A stretch of DNA of 64,000 nucleotides from Glycine soja (lineage: Eukaryota > Streptophyta > Magnoliopsida > Fabales > Fabaceae), in NCBI RefSeq assembly GCF_004193775.1, contig NC_041008.1, positions 43,309,136 to 43,373,135 of the forward strand, written 5' to 3'. The notes under the pieces were generated by a model. It ran no database searches. It saw only the letters and a program-made list of their open reading frames with translations, and was not told where the DNA came from. Made by a program: the position numbers and the translations under genes. This document shows positions 11,441 to 22,501 of this stretch, in pieces; within the stretch, counting starts at the first letter, position 1; every line of letters starts with the position of its first letter.

Positions 11441-12215
11441 ACATATATCGCGTCCAGCCGTTCTACAAGCCTTAAGCCAAAATGCTAACTCACCATAAAC
11501 CTTGACCCAGGATGAGAATGTCCATCCTTGCCCTCGGAAGAAAACAAAGAAAAGAAAATTCCCGATCAAAGATTGAGAGAAAGCAAAAAAAGAAAGGAAA
11601 ATTCCCGATCAAAGATCGGAAGAAAACAAAAAGAAATATACAGAAAGGTCTTTGAATCAGACAATACCTGAACAATACGGAATTGTCACAAGTAAACAAG
11701 AAAAGAAAGAAAACCACGACTTGAGGTGGTCCTCTCCCCTTGATCGCTAACCAAAATCCTGTGCGCTAGCGGATTTTTCGCCCCGCGCTAAACAAGAATC
11801 GAAAAGGAAAAGGCCAAAACACTCAAAGCCAAATTTCCCACCAAAAAGCACCATTCCCAAGAAAAGTCCTATTGATCCATGATCACGCGTGTAATCTTTG
11901 ATTTGATAGGAAATGATTTGCAAAATCAAGACATGACATATCTATGGTTCGGAATTAGGATGAAACACTTACCTGTGTGAGATTGATACACTTTGAGTGA
12001 TTTTTTTCTATTTTTGTTGGACCCAGGGTTTCCTCTGAATGATCGTTTAGAAATGAAACGTTAACATCCAAAATCTCATTTATGGTTATGAGAAAATTTC
12101 ATCAGCATACTCTTCTTCCCCAATAGACATTGTTTTTCACCAAAAATCATGTGTTGCTCTGATCAGTTGGAGGTTTTGTTTCTTTACTAAAGCATGTTCG
12201 CATTTTAGTGAACGA
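11441..12215 (+). other. Ogre 3' non-coding region, purine-rich part
   Basis: A-rich sequence in which TTCCCGATCAAAGAT is repeated (about 11557 and 11602) and AAGAAAAC/AAAGAAAAG stretches recur. It is consistent with the 3' untranslated part of Ogre. No gene is seen. Confidence 0.5.
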
Positions 12216-12590
12216 ACACCGAGACTATTTTAGTCTCACAAAAGCAAGAACTACGTAGGTCTGAGTTCCTCATCATGAATTGAGGATACGTAGGAGCAAA
12301 AGCCTCGCTTTTGTCGACCGCCCCACCTTTTGCTATCATGACCCAAGAGTTTGGTAGCATGCGGAGACACCTTTCGGTTATCCGTACCCGTCATTCGGGG
12401 ACCCCAAGCCCGATTGACACGCGGAGACCAATGTGGTCATCTGCACCCTTTCCGGAGATGTCAGCATCTTCCGGTAAAGACTATTTTAGTCTCACACCAC
12501 TTTTGAAAGAACTACGTAGGTCTGAGTTCCTCATCACAAATTGAGGATACGTAGGAGCAACAGCCTCTCTTTTGTCGACCGCCCCACGCT
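12216..12590 (+). repeat. Duplicated ~108-bp block
   Basis: The block from GACTATTTTAGTCTCACA through ACTACGTAGGTCTGAGTTCC to GTCGACCGCCCCAC occurs at about 12220-12327 and again at about 12478-12588. The copies are nearly identical and about 258 bases apart. Two or three hairpin units (next entry) lie between them. Confidence 0.85.
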
Positions 12591-13440
12591 TTCTGTTATC
12601 CTGACCCATGAAGTCAGGTGACGTAGGAAGATACACAAGTAATTCTCTGCATAGACAATTTCTGTCAATACTAACCCGTGAAGTTAGGGGGCAGGCGGAG
12701 ATACCCAAGTGGTTATCCGTATAAACACTCTTTCGCTATCCGTAAGACTCAAAGCACGATAGCATGCAGAGACTAACGTCATCTTCTGCACCTTTTGTCA
12801 ATCGCGACCAATGAGCCCGTTGACACGCGGAGATTTACGTCGTCTTCCGCGCTTTCTGTCATACTGACCCGTGAAGTCAGGTGACAGGCGGAGATACACA
12901 AGTAATTCTCCACACAGACAATTTCTATCAATACTAACCCGTGAAGTTAGGGGGCAGGCGAAGATACACAAGTAATTCTCCGCACAAACAATTTCTGTTA
13001 ATACTAACCCATGAAGTTAGGGGGCAGACGGAGATACCCAAGTGGTTATTCGTATAAACATTCTTTCGCTATCCATAAGACTCAAGGCACAGTAGCGCGT
13101 AGAGACTAATATCGTCTTCTGCACCTTTTGTCGTCCTGACCTGTGAAGTCAGGTGACATGCGGGGTTACCTTATGGTTACCCGCACCTTTCATCAACCAG
13201 GAGCAAACGAGCCCGTTGACGCGCAGAGACTAACATCGTCTTCTGTACCTTTTGTCGTCCTGACCCGTGAGGTCAGGTGACATGCGGGGTTACCTTATGG
13301 TTACCCGCACCTTTCGTCAACCAAGAGCAAACGAGTCCGTTGACGCGCAGAGACTAACATCCTCTTCTGTACCTTTTGTCATCCAGGGACAGCGAGTCAG
13401 GTAGAAGGCAGAGATATCTTATGGCCATCCGCACCTTTCG
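12330..13440 (+). repeat. Array of ~16 hairpin units, ~62-71 bp each
   Basis: Each unit has two parts. One resembles GTCATCCTGACCCGTGAAG followed by TCAGGTGAC, a near-palindrome. The other is a hairpin such as GCGGAGA...TCTCCGC. The second hairpin starts at about 12360, 12420, 12453, 12627, 12693, 12766, 12826, 12890, 12957, 13028, 13099, 13160, 13224, 13284, 13348 and 13409. Stem bases change together between units: GCGGGGTTACC pairs with GGTTACCCGC, and GCGGAGACCA pairs with TGGTCATCTGC. The array probably sits in the transcribed 3' part of the Ogre element. Confidence 0.8.
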
Positions 13441-13489
13441 TCAACCAATGGGAAAAAATTCGATTTTTAATTTTCAATCAATTATCTGC

Positions 13490-14340
13490 ATCGTATTTTT
13501 TTTTACTAACTAACATTTTAACATATCTTAAATTTTCTTTTCAATCATGTATCACAAATAACTATTATTTTTAATTTATTTAAAAATTTCCTTTCGACCA
13601 TTTTTTAACTACAGTTTTCAAATACTAATAATTTCCATTTCAATCATTTTTTTAAAATAAATTCAAATTGTAATTTTTTTTATAATTGCCTTTAAATCAT
13701 TTTTTTACTAACTCTACCATCTTAAAATATTTTAATTTTTGTTTTCAATCATTCTCTAAAAATAACAATTTCAATTTTTTTTTTAAAATAGGTATTCCAT
13801 CTTTATTTTCACTAACTAACATTTTTAAATATTTTAATTATTGTTTTCAATCATTCTCTAAAAATAACTACCAATTTCAAAATTTTTAAAAATACGTATT
13901 CAATCTTTATTTTGACTTACTAACATTTTTAAATATTTTTAATTTAGTTTTCAATCATTCTCAAAAAATAACTAACAATTGATAAATTTTTATAAATATA
14001 TATTCAATCTTTATTTTGACTAACTAACATTTTTAAATATTTTTTTCAATCATCCTCTGACAATTTCCAAATTTTTTAAAATATGTTTTCATCTTTGTTA
14101 AAAACTAACTAACATTTTTAAATATGTTAAATTTATTTTTCAATCACTTTCTAAAAATAACTACCAATTTTTTCAAATATGGTTTCAATCTTTCTTAAAC
14201 TAACTAACAATTTTAAAAAAAATTTAAATTGTGCTTTCAATCATTTTTTTAAAATAACAAATAATTTTAAAATTTTTTCAAATGTGATTTCAATCTTTGA
14301 TTTCAATATTTTTTTAACTAACTAACAATTTTTTACTTTT
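13490..14340 (+). repeat. Degenerate AT-rich tandem repeat, ~100-bp period
   Basis: The phrase ACTAACTAACATTTTTAAAT followed by a TTTTCAATCATTCTCTAAAA-like phrase recurs at about 13505, 13705, 13810, 13915, 14022, 14104 and 14196. Spacings vary between about 80 and 115 bases except for one double step. It is strongly decayed and may be old satellite-like sequence or part of the Ogre 3' region or LTR. Confidence 0.7.
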
Positions 14341-15330
14341 TTTTAAATAATTTTGTGAAACATTTTTTTAATATAATTTAAATTTTTATTTCAACAATTC
14401 TTTTAAACTAAATAGCAACTTTTAAAAATTTCAATTTTGGTTTCGTCAATTTAAAAAAATTTGGCTCAATAGTTTTCGTTTAAATTTTTGTTTCAATCAT
14501 TTTCAAACAAATTTATCCAAACTTTTCAATAATTTTTTTATCAAAATTTTCCATTTAAATTTTTCTCAAATTTTGGTTTCGTAAATTTTTATAACAATAT
14601 TAAATTAGAATTTTTTTTCAAAAATATTTATGACAATTTTTTTTCCACTAATTTTTATAATAATTTTAAATCATTCAAACTATTTGTTTAAATAAATTTG
14701 AACTATGACTTCAATACTATCATATTTAAAATTTAATATCTAATCTAAAATCTAATCTTAATAGTAACTAATAGTTTGAATTTAATCTAATGTTACTGAT
14801 AACTAATATCTAATCTAATGTTACTATAATTAAGATATTATTTTTGGTTTTCACTCATTTTCTTAAACTAACAATCTTTTCCAATTTAAATTTTCGTTTA
14901 ATCAATTTTAACAAATTTATATTTTCTAATCTAATTTTTGTTTTTTTTTCCATATTTATCACAAGTATCAAATTTATTCTCTTTTAAATACTTCTTCTAA
15001 TTTTTTAAAAAGTTACACAACTATAATATTACAATATTTAACACCAATTTTGTGGCCTTCACATTTTTTACGTAGTAATCTAATCTAATGTCTGTTTATT
15101 CAAATCTAATCTAATCTAAAATGTAATCTAATCTTCCTGATAACTAACATAAATATTTGATATATAAAATCAATAATAAACAAATAAAATCAATACTAAA
15201 AAATAAATCAATACAAAACAATTTATAAAATAATTCACATATAAATATTTTTAATTAAAAATAATTCCTAATTTTTATTTCAAATAAAAACATTTTTTTT
15301 AAAAAAAAATCACGTACGAATTAATAATCC
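14341..15330. other. AT-rich sequence without genes
   Basis: Low-complexity AT-rich DNA with repeated ATCTAATCTAAT-like phrases at 14740-14830 and 15075-15140. No coding, RNA or TE-coding signal is seen. Confidence 0.6.
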
Positions 15331-15684
15331 GTAAGAGTTTTTTCACAGACCACAACTACATGTAGAAGAAGAACCAACCATGTAGTGCCATCATTCAAAC
15401 AACAACCATATGGAGAAGAAGAAGAAGAATGCAATGAAGAAGAAGAAGCAACAACAACCATACCAAGGTGCCATCATTCAAACAACAAGTGAAGACATTA
15501 CTTACCTCGAAGGAGAACCCAGGTAGAAGAAGAAGAAGCAACAGCGCACGAAGAGGAAGAAGAACCACGAACGCAGGAACTTGACGGAAACATGAACACA
15601 GGAACGAAAAGAAGCACCAAAACGAAGAAGTCCTATGGAGCAGCAAGCCGAATAGGAGGAAGAAGAAGCATATATGGTGTGGGG
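15331..15684. other. GAAGAAGAA-rich region, no gene
   Basis: Purine-rich (GAAGAA)n-like sequence contains two versions of a GTGCCATCATTCAAACAACA block at about 15386 and 15468. Open frames here are phenylalanine/leucine-rich artefacts of the purine bias. No gene is called. Confidence 0.5.
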
Positions 15685-15775
15685 AATAGTGACTCGTACG
15701 TACGAGTCACTATTTGCTTTTATATGATAGGGTGAAGAGCGTTTTAGCCCTTTCACCCGAGTTGCTGGGTGCCCC
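15685..15775. repeat. Cluster of three palindromes
   Basis: A perfect 30-base palindrome lies at 15685-15714, centred on GTAC|GTAC, with half-site GTGACTCGTAC. Next, GGGTGAAG and CTTTCACCC form a stem at about 15730-15758. Then GAGTTGCT and AGCAACTC form a perfect 8-bp stem at about 15760-15785. A TATATGATAG stretch lies between the first two. The role is unknown. It may be part of an LTR or a structured transcript leader. Confidence 0.8.
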
Positions 15776-15785
15776 AAGCAACTCC

Positions 15786-16680
15786 CTTGTGAATTTTATT
15801 TTTTTGGCCTAACTTGGTTGGAACCCGATGTGAGCTGGGTTGGTTACAAAAATTGCCTCTATTTGCAATCCTAACAACCAGAGCTCAATTGGATGGAAAT
15901 GATCAAATTGAAATTGATATATTTAAAAAAAAATTAAGAACTAACTTAAATCTTTAAAAATTTTGAGACCAAATTAAACTTTTTAAAATAATTTAAGAAT
16001 CAAATTGATAATTAAACCTATTTATTACTACTAATAAAAGATCATCTTATAAGTAACATTAATTTAATTTACTAAAATTTTGAAACATAGTTAATATACG
16101 ACCATTCTCTAAATCTTTATGGATAACATAAATATTATTTTTTGAGTTTAATGTTTATTTACTCTTAGTTTAAAATCAGTTTTACATTGTCATTCAATCA
16201 CAAATACCGTTTGAATTATTTTAAGATAATGATTTTAAAAATGAACAAACTTATCATATATGATATATTGTGGTTAAAAGTCTAGGTAAAAAATTTTACA
16301 CTAGCATAATTCTTTTTAATTTTTTCAATTAAAATTTATGAAAGTTTTTAATTACATGTGAAATTGATAATTGATATGTATATTTAAAAAAAGTTTAGTT
16401 TATCTTATACGTAAATATATTTTTATTAATATTTTGATACACTATTAATTTAATAAATGCTTTGAAATATATAATTATAAAAATTTAGTATAAAATTATT
16501 GTATTGAACAAATTTAATTTTAATAGTTGCCCCCCGCAACTTTTTAGTCTGGGTCCAGCCCTGCCTAGTATTAGGTTAGAATAGTTCACAACAAAGTTTT
16601 GGATTTATATTTTTTTTCATGGAAAAAATGTAATTAAGAGAAAAGTAAACATCCTGTACCAAAAATAATGGAAAATTATA
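15786..16680. other. Intergenic, AT-rich
   Basis: No gene is seen. At 16525-16570 there is a TTGCCCCCCGCAACTTTTTA-like phrase of the kind found at the ends of decayed plant TEs. It is not enough to classify. Confidence 0.5.
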
Positions 16681-16685
16681 CGAAA

Positions 16686-16695
16686 TATATAAATA
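16686..16695 (+). promoter_or_regulatory. Candidate TATA box of the RING gene
   Basis: TATATAAATA lies about 275 bases upstream of the ATG at 16971, followed by a CT-rich leader (about 16850-16885) typical of plant 5' UTRs. The region is AT-rich, so the match may be chance. Confidence 0.4.
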
Positions 16696-16970
16696 AAATA
16701 AAAAAAATATAAAAATAAAATAAAACTTCCCTGTGTCTGGTGGCGAGTTTAAAAACTCGGAATTAACATTGTGGTGTCAAAGGTTTCCATCTTTTTACTG
16801 TTTTCCTTTGTCCCTTTTGTATCACAGAATCATTCTGGCATCTCTCGTATTCCTTCTCCTTCTCTCTCTCCTCCTTTCCCTTCATTTCCTGGTTTTGGTT
16901 TTTCTATGGTCCTGCCTTTCCACACAATCCACTATAGTTTCTTCTATACCTTCCTTGTGGATCTGTCACT

Positions 16971-19900
16971 ATGACTTCCTCACTCGTGAAGATCCAAGGC
17001 GAACAGGTCCTCACCAACGATTTTCAGGACCTTTCAATCAAAGATCTGGTATTTTCCCCTTCTTTCTTGTTAATGGGTATGCATATTTTTTTCCTTCTTT
17101 TTAATGGGTATGCCTTATTTTGATTCAATATACGTATTTAATTTCTGGCTTGTTTGGATGATTTTGTGGGTACCCAATTGGGTTTTTATGTGAAAGTTTC
17201 AAAATTTATGTTGTGGGTATGATTTGTTTTTAACCAATTGTTGATTTTGTTGATGTTCTTTTTCTGTGGATGGAAATGTTGGAATTTGTGTTTCTTTTGT
17301 TGATTCCATGGTTTTTGATGTTGTTTGTGTTCAGAGTGAGAAAGGGACTGAGGCAGAGATTCACAAGGTGGGGTCTTATGGAAGCCATGGGGGAATCTGT
17401 GCTATCTGCTTGGATAAGATAGTGCTGCAGGAAACTGCTCTTGTAAAAGGTTGCGAGCATGCTTACTGGTTTGTCTGAACGATCTCTTGCTGTTCTTTTC
17501 AGAATTAAGTTTGACGAAAATGTGCTTTTTTTTTATTATGGTATGTTCATTTTCCAACTGCTTTTGGATTGGTTGGAATTTTCAGTACTAATTGTTGTTA
17601 TCACCGATATGGATTAGTGCCACTTTCCAAATGATGGTGGTGTCTTTCTTTCCTTGAACTAAATGAAAAAAACACCCCTCTAAATGCTAGTATGTTTTCT
17701 GTGTTTATCCTGATGATGTGGGACTGATTCATTTAATTGGAGTGTATTATGTCTGAGCTACAAATATCATTTATGTTTGGATCTTTTTTAATATCTTTTG
17801 TGCTTGAGATTTGAGAATCTTTTAAGTCAAGGGTAAACTAGTGGCTTTATTACCTTTGGTTAGTACTTTGATTTGCAAACATCTATTTATGAGTTTTTAT
17901 AAGTTTGTCACATCCAAAAAAAAAGCATTATATAAGTTCAGTTAGTATGTTAATTGAGCATTATGGATTCCCACAAGATCTTGATTTGGAGGCTTTGATG
18001 ACTGATGTGGTCATCCGTAATCCAAGTTCAGTTACTATGCAAACTGTTGGATCTCAAACATATTCCTTTATGTACTATCATGTTCACATTAGGTCCTTTT
18101 GAGGTAGGGTGATCTGTTTTCCTGAGTGTTTCTCAAGGTTATCAATGGCCGATGGTGCAAGGCCAAAATAATGCCATATGAGCTTGCCATGGCGGCCTAT
18201 GGTGCCTCCATAGCAGGCCTCCCTTCACAACATTGTGGCGATGCTATAATGGTTATTTAACAACATTGGTATTTCTTTTATATGGTTGCCCAGGCTGAAG
18301 TCTCCATGATTGGGATGATTAGTGGAAGATAGTAACTCTCTTAAAAGCTCTAGATGCAAGAGCACTTTGGGCTTGAAGCCTGGAGAATGTGCACAAGTGT
18401 AATTTTAACATGTGCTTAGGCTCAACTTTTATTTAGAAGAATGGATGAGATAGATTGAATTTGAACTCACGGCCTCTTGGTAGTAGAGATTCTGATATTA
18501 TAAAAGTATAAGTTGTTAGGTGAAAGCACTTGAATGGTTTTATTTAATGTTGAATGACTAGGTTAGCTTTGATTTGATAGTTATAGCATTTCGAATTTAC
18601 GCCCAATATTTGTTCAGTGCTGAAATAATAACATATCTAGGTTTTACCTCAGCATGTATCCCATATTGAAAGCACACTTACAAATGTCATCATGTTGACA
18701 AGTGATAAGTAAAGTTTCTTGCAGTTGCTATGAGTTGGAAATTAGAATTGATTCTTACTTTTCCTTGGAGGATGGGGTGTTGCTTTTCACTTTTTCAGTT
18801 GTTTACTTTACTCTTTAATCTACATTCATGGATGAGAGGAATTCTTCATAATTTTCTCAATCATCATATATTGTCTATTCAAGTTATCCTAGTTGATCAG
18901 CGATGATACATATCACGTTCAATTGCATCTATGGAGTTGAGTGATCAACAGTGCTTTATATGGTTGAGGCAAGTCTTTTAGGATCTTATATTTCTTGTAA
19001 ATGAATATCCTAGAATGTGTCTGCATCAAATTGATCTGATTTTATTGGTTCTGCATCAGTGGGATTGGAAAAATATAGGTCCAAAATCTGGACTGATCAG
19101 CTACTGACTTTTAGTGGACGTATTTAAGTTAATTTTTAATGCTCTTGACCCTACTTTGTATGTTGGGGAAGTTCCCTCACTAACATTTGAGCATAAAGCA
19201 GGAGGCTTATATGATTTGCATTTTTACTTTTCTGTTCTAAATGTATCATATCCTTTTGGCTAATTGCAGGTACACACTGTAGACAATTTTGTTCTATTTT
19301 GATTTTGTAGTATTTTCCAACTTTCGTTCCATGCATTAAATCTTTCGTGGTAATGGAAACTACTTGTGTAGTTGGAAATTGTAGTCATTGATTACTAACA
19401 TTCTGTGCATTATCTTTTTGTTCTAATTTTTTAAAATTAACTACTATTGAATTGTCTGTTTTGGCATGTGATATTATTATTATTTTTTTTTTTTGAGATG
19501 TGTTTTCTACATCTTTTTGTTTATGGTTTTACTTGATTTTGTGTAGTGTAACATGCATCCTTCATTGGGCTACATACCGTGAGAAAGTTACCTGCCCTCA
19601 GTGTAAACATCCATTTGAGTTCCTCAATGTCCATCGCTCACTTGATGGCAGGTAATAATTGCACCTTTTACTTCAGTTTTCATTTCTAATTTAGTTTATG
19701 CTACTTATGCTTAAAATATGATGGAAAGAAGTCATTCTAATTTTGTATGGGAATGGATCCTCTCATTTTAAATTTCACATGATCTTGTCATGTGAAAATT
19801 TTGTGTTTCTCTCCATAATATTAACAATTTTTTGCTAGACCTCACGTATTTAATGCCTATGAAAAGAGAGAGAGACTAGATTCTAATGACAAGGTCGTGA

Positions 19901-21681
19901 AATTCAACATTGGAGGATTCATTCAGAATTTTTCTGTGATCAGCTACATCAATCAATTAATGGCCATTAGTTTCTATCAGTAACTAAATTTTCAGTTTTT
20001 CTAGTCAATTAGAAAGTATTGTTGAATAGATTGGAATTGGAAAGGTGTGTCTAAGGCAAATTCTTCCTTCTTTACCATGTTTCATTGTAATCAACAGTGA
20101 AAGGATGTAAAAGATATAATTGTAAATCGAGATTTCTTTTGAAAATACTTGAGTTGAGTTATTATTGTCTGGTTGCTGAATATGGAAAATGGGATTTCTA
20201 AGGGTGTGTTTGGTTTGCATTTTCATTTTCTGTTTTCATTTCCTGTTTTCATTTTTTGAAAACTGTTTTCATTTTCAAAAGATTAGAATTCTGAAAATAT
20301 GTTTGGTTTGACTTCTTGTTTTCTGTTTTCATGAAATAAAAATACTGAAAATTTATGATATATTGACTTCTTATCTTTTTGTATTTTTAGATTTGCTTAA
20401 AATTACATTCATTGTCACCACAATTTCATTTTACCCGAAATGAGGTTTCTGTTCTCAACTGAAAACACTGAAAACGAGAATTTATTGTTTTCATTTTTCT
20501 GGTTGTTTTCTGTTTTCATTTTCACTGAAAATGTTTTCAGAAGTCCAACCAAACATATTTTCATCACCATTTTCTATTTTCAGTGAAAATGAAAACAGAA
20601 AACAACCAAATCAAACACCCCCTAATTTTATCTGATTGAAGTTAGGTTACTGTGTTTTCAGGTTTACCTGACCCCTAAACATTATGTTGGGAGGCTTCTT
20701 GACTTTCAAGTTTTAGCTCCTATCAACTTGTTCCAACTTAGGATAATAAGCTCATGAGTTTAGTCTTACTTCACCAAGTTAGAATAAAAAAATTGGTTTG
20801 GACTCCAAAAATACAATGATATTCTGGTTTATTAGATATTAGCAATCTTATTTTAAACATCAACAGTTTTACTTTTGTCAACCTTTTCGGCTCCTTTGGT
20901 TATATATCATAAAATACTACCATCTCGTACAATGTTATCAAATAGCGGCCATGGCGGCACCATGGCGGAATAGCGTGGCGGAAATTTGAAAAAACGCCAC
21001 CGAAAAGCGGTGGCGTGGCGAGTTGCGTATGGTGGCGCCATGGCGGCCACCATAGCCATGCCGGTCATGGCGGAATAGCGGAAAAGGCGGAATAGCGGGT
21101 TTTGTGTTTTTTGCGCGGTAGGTGTTGGGCTGACCCGACCCAACCCTACCGGATATTGTATTGCAAAAGCGCAGCAGGGAGAACGCACAGCATAGAACAC
21201 AGCAGCATGACCCCACACGCACGACCCCGCACCCAGCAGCGACGACCAAGCACACGACACTCGGACGGCAACGGCGGCGGCGGCAACGGCGCTACAGTCT
21301 GCAACGGACGGTAACAGCGTTACAGTCTGCGACGGACGACATCGTGGTTCTGTTTTTTTTCTTCTTTTTTGTTGCTGGTGTTGTTTTTGTTCTGTTTTTT
21401 TTTTTCTGTTTGACACCCCTTTTATTTTTGGTTCTGCTTTTCTTTTTCTGTTCACCCCCTTTTTTTTTTGTTCAGCCCTTTTTTTATGATCTTTTTCTGT
21501 TTGACACCCCTTTTTTTGTTTTTATGCTTTTATCCTTTTGTTATTTTGAACTCTTGAATGAGTTTATTTGGTGTTGGTACTTGGTTATTGTGTGAACTCA
21601 TGAAACTTTTTTAGTTTATTTGAATACACTCCATTGTTTTTTTAATTTTTTATTTATATTTATTTTTTATCTATTGTTTTG

Positions 21682-21738
<57 letters not shown>

Positions 21739-22501
21739 TTTTGTCTACCATGACGTCCACCATTTTTCGCTACGCCATCCGTCATATTTTTATGGTGAAT
21801 TTTTGCCTTTCCGCCATGAACTGCCATCCACCATTAACAACACTGATCTCGTAGCACAGGAACTTTAAACTATGTAAGACTAGGCTGTAACAAAATGCCA
21901 AAATAATGTAGCATCAGCAACTACTTAAATTTTTGTACCTATAATTGCAGAATGAACATTCTATAGGTGAAGTGTTGCATTTGAATTTCTGTTTTGGCAA
22001 TCATTCCAAGTTGTGACTGAAATCATTTTCTTATTGCTTAATCTTCAATTATACTGTGGCAGCATTCAAGATTACATGTTTGAGGAGAGTGTGTGCCTGC
22101 TACTTCGGGCCTCATGGTTCACACCTTTATCTGTTGAAGAACATGTGGTTCATGAAGATGCATATGAAGACCTAGAAGATTATTATCAGTACGAGGATGA
22201 TGATGATGATGATGATATGGATGAAGTTTACTATGGTGGTTCGTCCAGTCTTCGGGTTATTGGCAACCGTAGATGGGGAGATAATGGTTATGTCAGGGCT
22301 GGTCGTCAAGAAGCTCGGCCAGTCCATCGTCCAAACTTTCAGGATTCAGGAGCAAGTTCTTCTTCGCATGAGCCGAAGAAGAAAGAGGCTGGGAAAATTA
22401 TCACAGGCAGAAGGGCAAAGAGGGCACAGAAAAGGGAAGCTGCTGACAAGGCGGCGGAAGCAAAGCATCAGCAGCATTTAGTAAGGTTGGGTAGGAAGTG
22501 A
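16971..22501 (+). CDS. RING-HC finger protein, probable E3 ubiquitin ligase (4 exons)
   Basis: Exons: 16971-17048, 17335-17468, 19547-19651 and 22063-22501, all with GT-AG introns, joining to 756 bases (251 aa plus stop). The start is the first in-frame ATG (MTSSLVKIQG). The RING finger is C3HC4: C48 and C51 (CAIC), C66-x-H68, C71 and C74 (CVTC), C87 and C90 (CPQC). It is split between exons 2 and 3 at residue 71. An acidic run (EDDDDDDDMDE) and a basic, coiled-coil-like tail ending HLVRLGRK follow in exon 4. RING-HC proteins recruit E2-ubiquitin to substrates; the substrate here is unknown. No signal peptide or membrane segment is seen, so it is probably cytosolic or nuclear. Introns 2 and 3 carry hAT and Tourist-type insertions that leave splice sites intact. 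Confidence 0.9.
18134..18268. mobile_element. Small hAT-type non-autonomous element in intron 2
   Basis: The termini are CAAGGTTATCAATGGCC and the complement of CAATGTTGTTAAATAACC. They are flanked by GTGTTTCT (18126-18133) and GTATTTCT (18269-18276), an 8-bp target duplication with one mismatch. Eight-base duplications and CA.TG-type ends are hAT traits. It is 135 bp, with no coding capacity, and related to the element at 20930-21845. Confidence 0.8.
20202..20622. mobile_element. Tourist-type MITE (PIF/Harbinger) in intron 3
   Basis: Inverted ends GGGTGTGTTTGGTT and the complement of GGGGTGTTTGATTTGG are flanked on both sides by TAA (20199-20201 and 20623-20625). That is the target duplication used by PIF/Harbinger elements. 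The interior is largely TTTTCATTTTCTG-like repeats and their complements, so the whole 421 bp can fold back on itself. Confidence 0.8.
20930..21845. mobile_element. hAT-type non-autonomous element in intron 3
   Basis: The ends are CAATGTTATCAAATAGCGG and the complement of CAGTGTTGTTAATGGTGG. They are flanked by a perfect 8-bp duplication, ATCTCGTA (20922-20929 and 21846-21853). Subterminal sequence is rich in GGCGG/CCGCC (ATGGCGGAATAGCG). The interior has GC-rich, T-rich and (AT)n blocks, and no transposase is seen. The open frames at 20907-21595 are compositional artefacts. Confidence 0.85.
21684..21730. repeat. (AT)n microsatellite
   Basis: About 23 AT dinucleotides inside the hAT element. 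Confidence 0.95.

Larger units (their letters stand above)
3926..13445 (+). mobile_element. Ogre-like Ty3/gypsy (Tat lineage) element, defective
   Basis: The order is extra 5' ORF1, gag, protease with G-patch, probable intron, reverse transcriptase, RNase H, then a long non-coding 3' region. That architecture is diagnostic of Ogre-type elements (known family trait). Each ORF carries stops or frameshifts. The second RNase H and the integrase are missing after about 11440, where the sequence jumps to purine-rich 3' sequence. The 5' end abuts a truncated LTR from another family and no Ogre LTR is recognisable. It is a dead, internally deleted copy. Confidence 0.8.

Noticed and set aside
12330..13440. 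CRISPR-like alternation of repeats and variable segments
   Set aside because: The sequence is plant nuclear DNA, the repeats are degenerate and contiguous, and no spacers or cas genes are present. It is a tandem hairpin array.
13686..13889. 67-aa ORF rich in Asn and Phe
   Set aside because: It is translation of the AT-rich tandem repeat. The repeated NFCFQSFSKNN phrases mirror the DNA repeat.
15395..15777. Phe/Leu-rich ORFs on the minus strand
   Set aside because: They come from GAAGAA-type purine bias. No start context, domain or codon pattern supports a gene.
20907..21595. Several overlapping ORFs in both directions
   Set aside because: They lie inside a hAT element in an intron and reflect its GC-rich and T-rich blocks.
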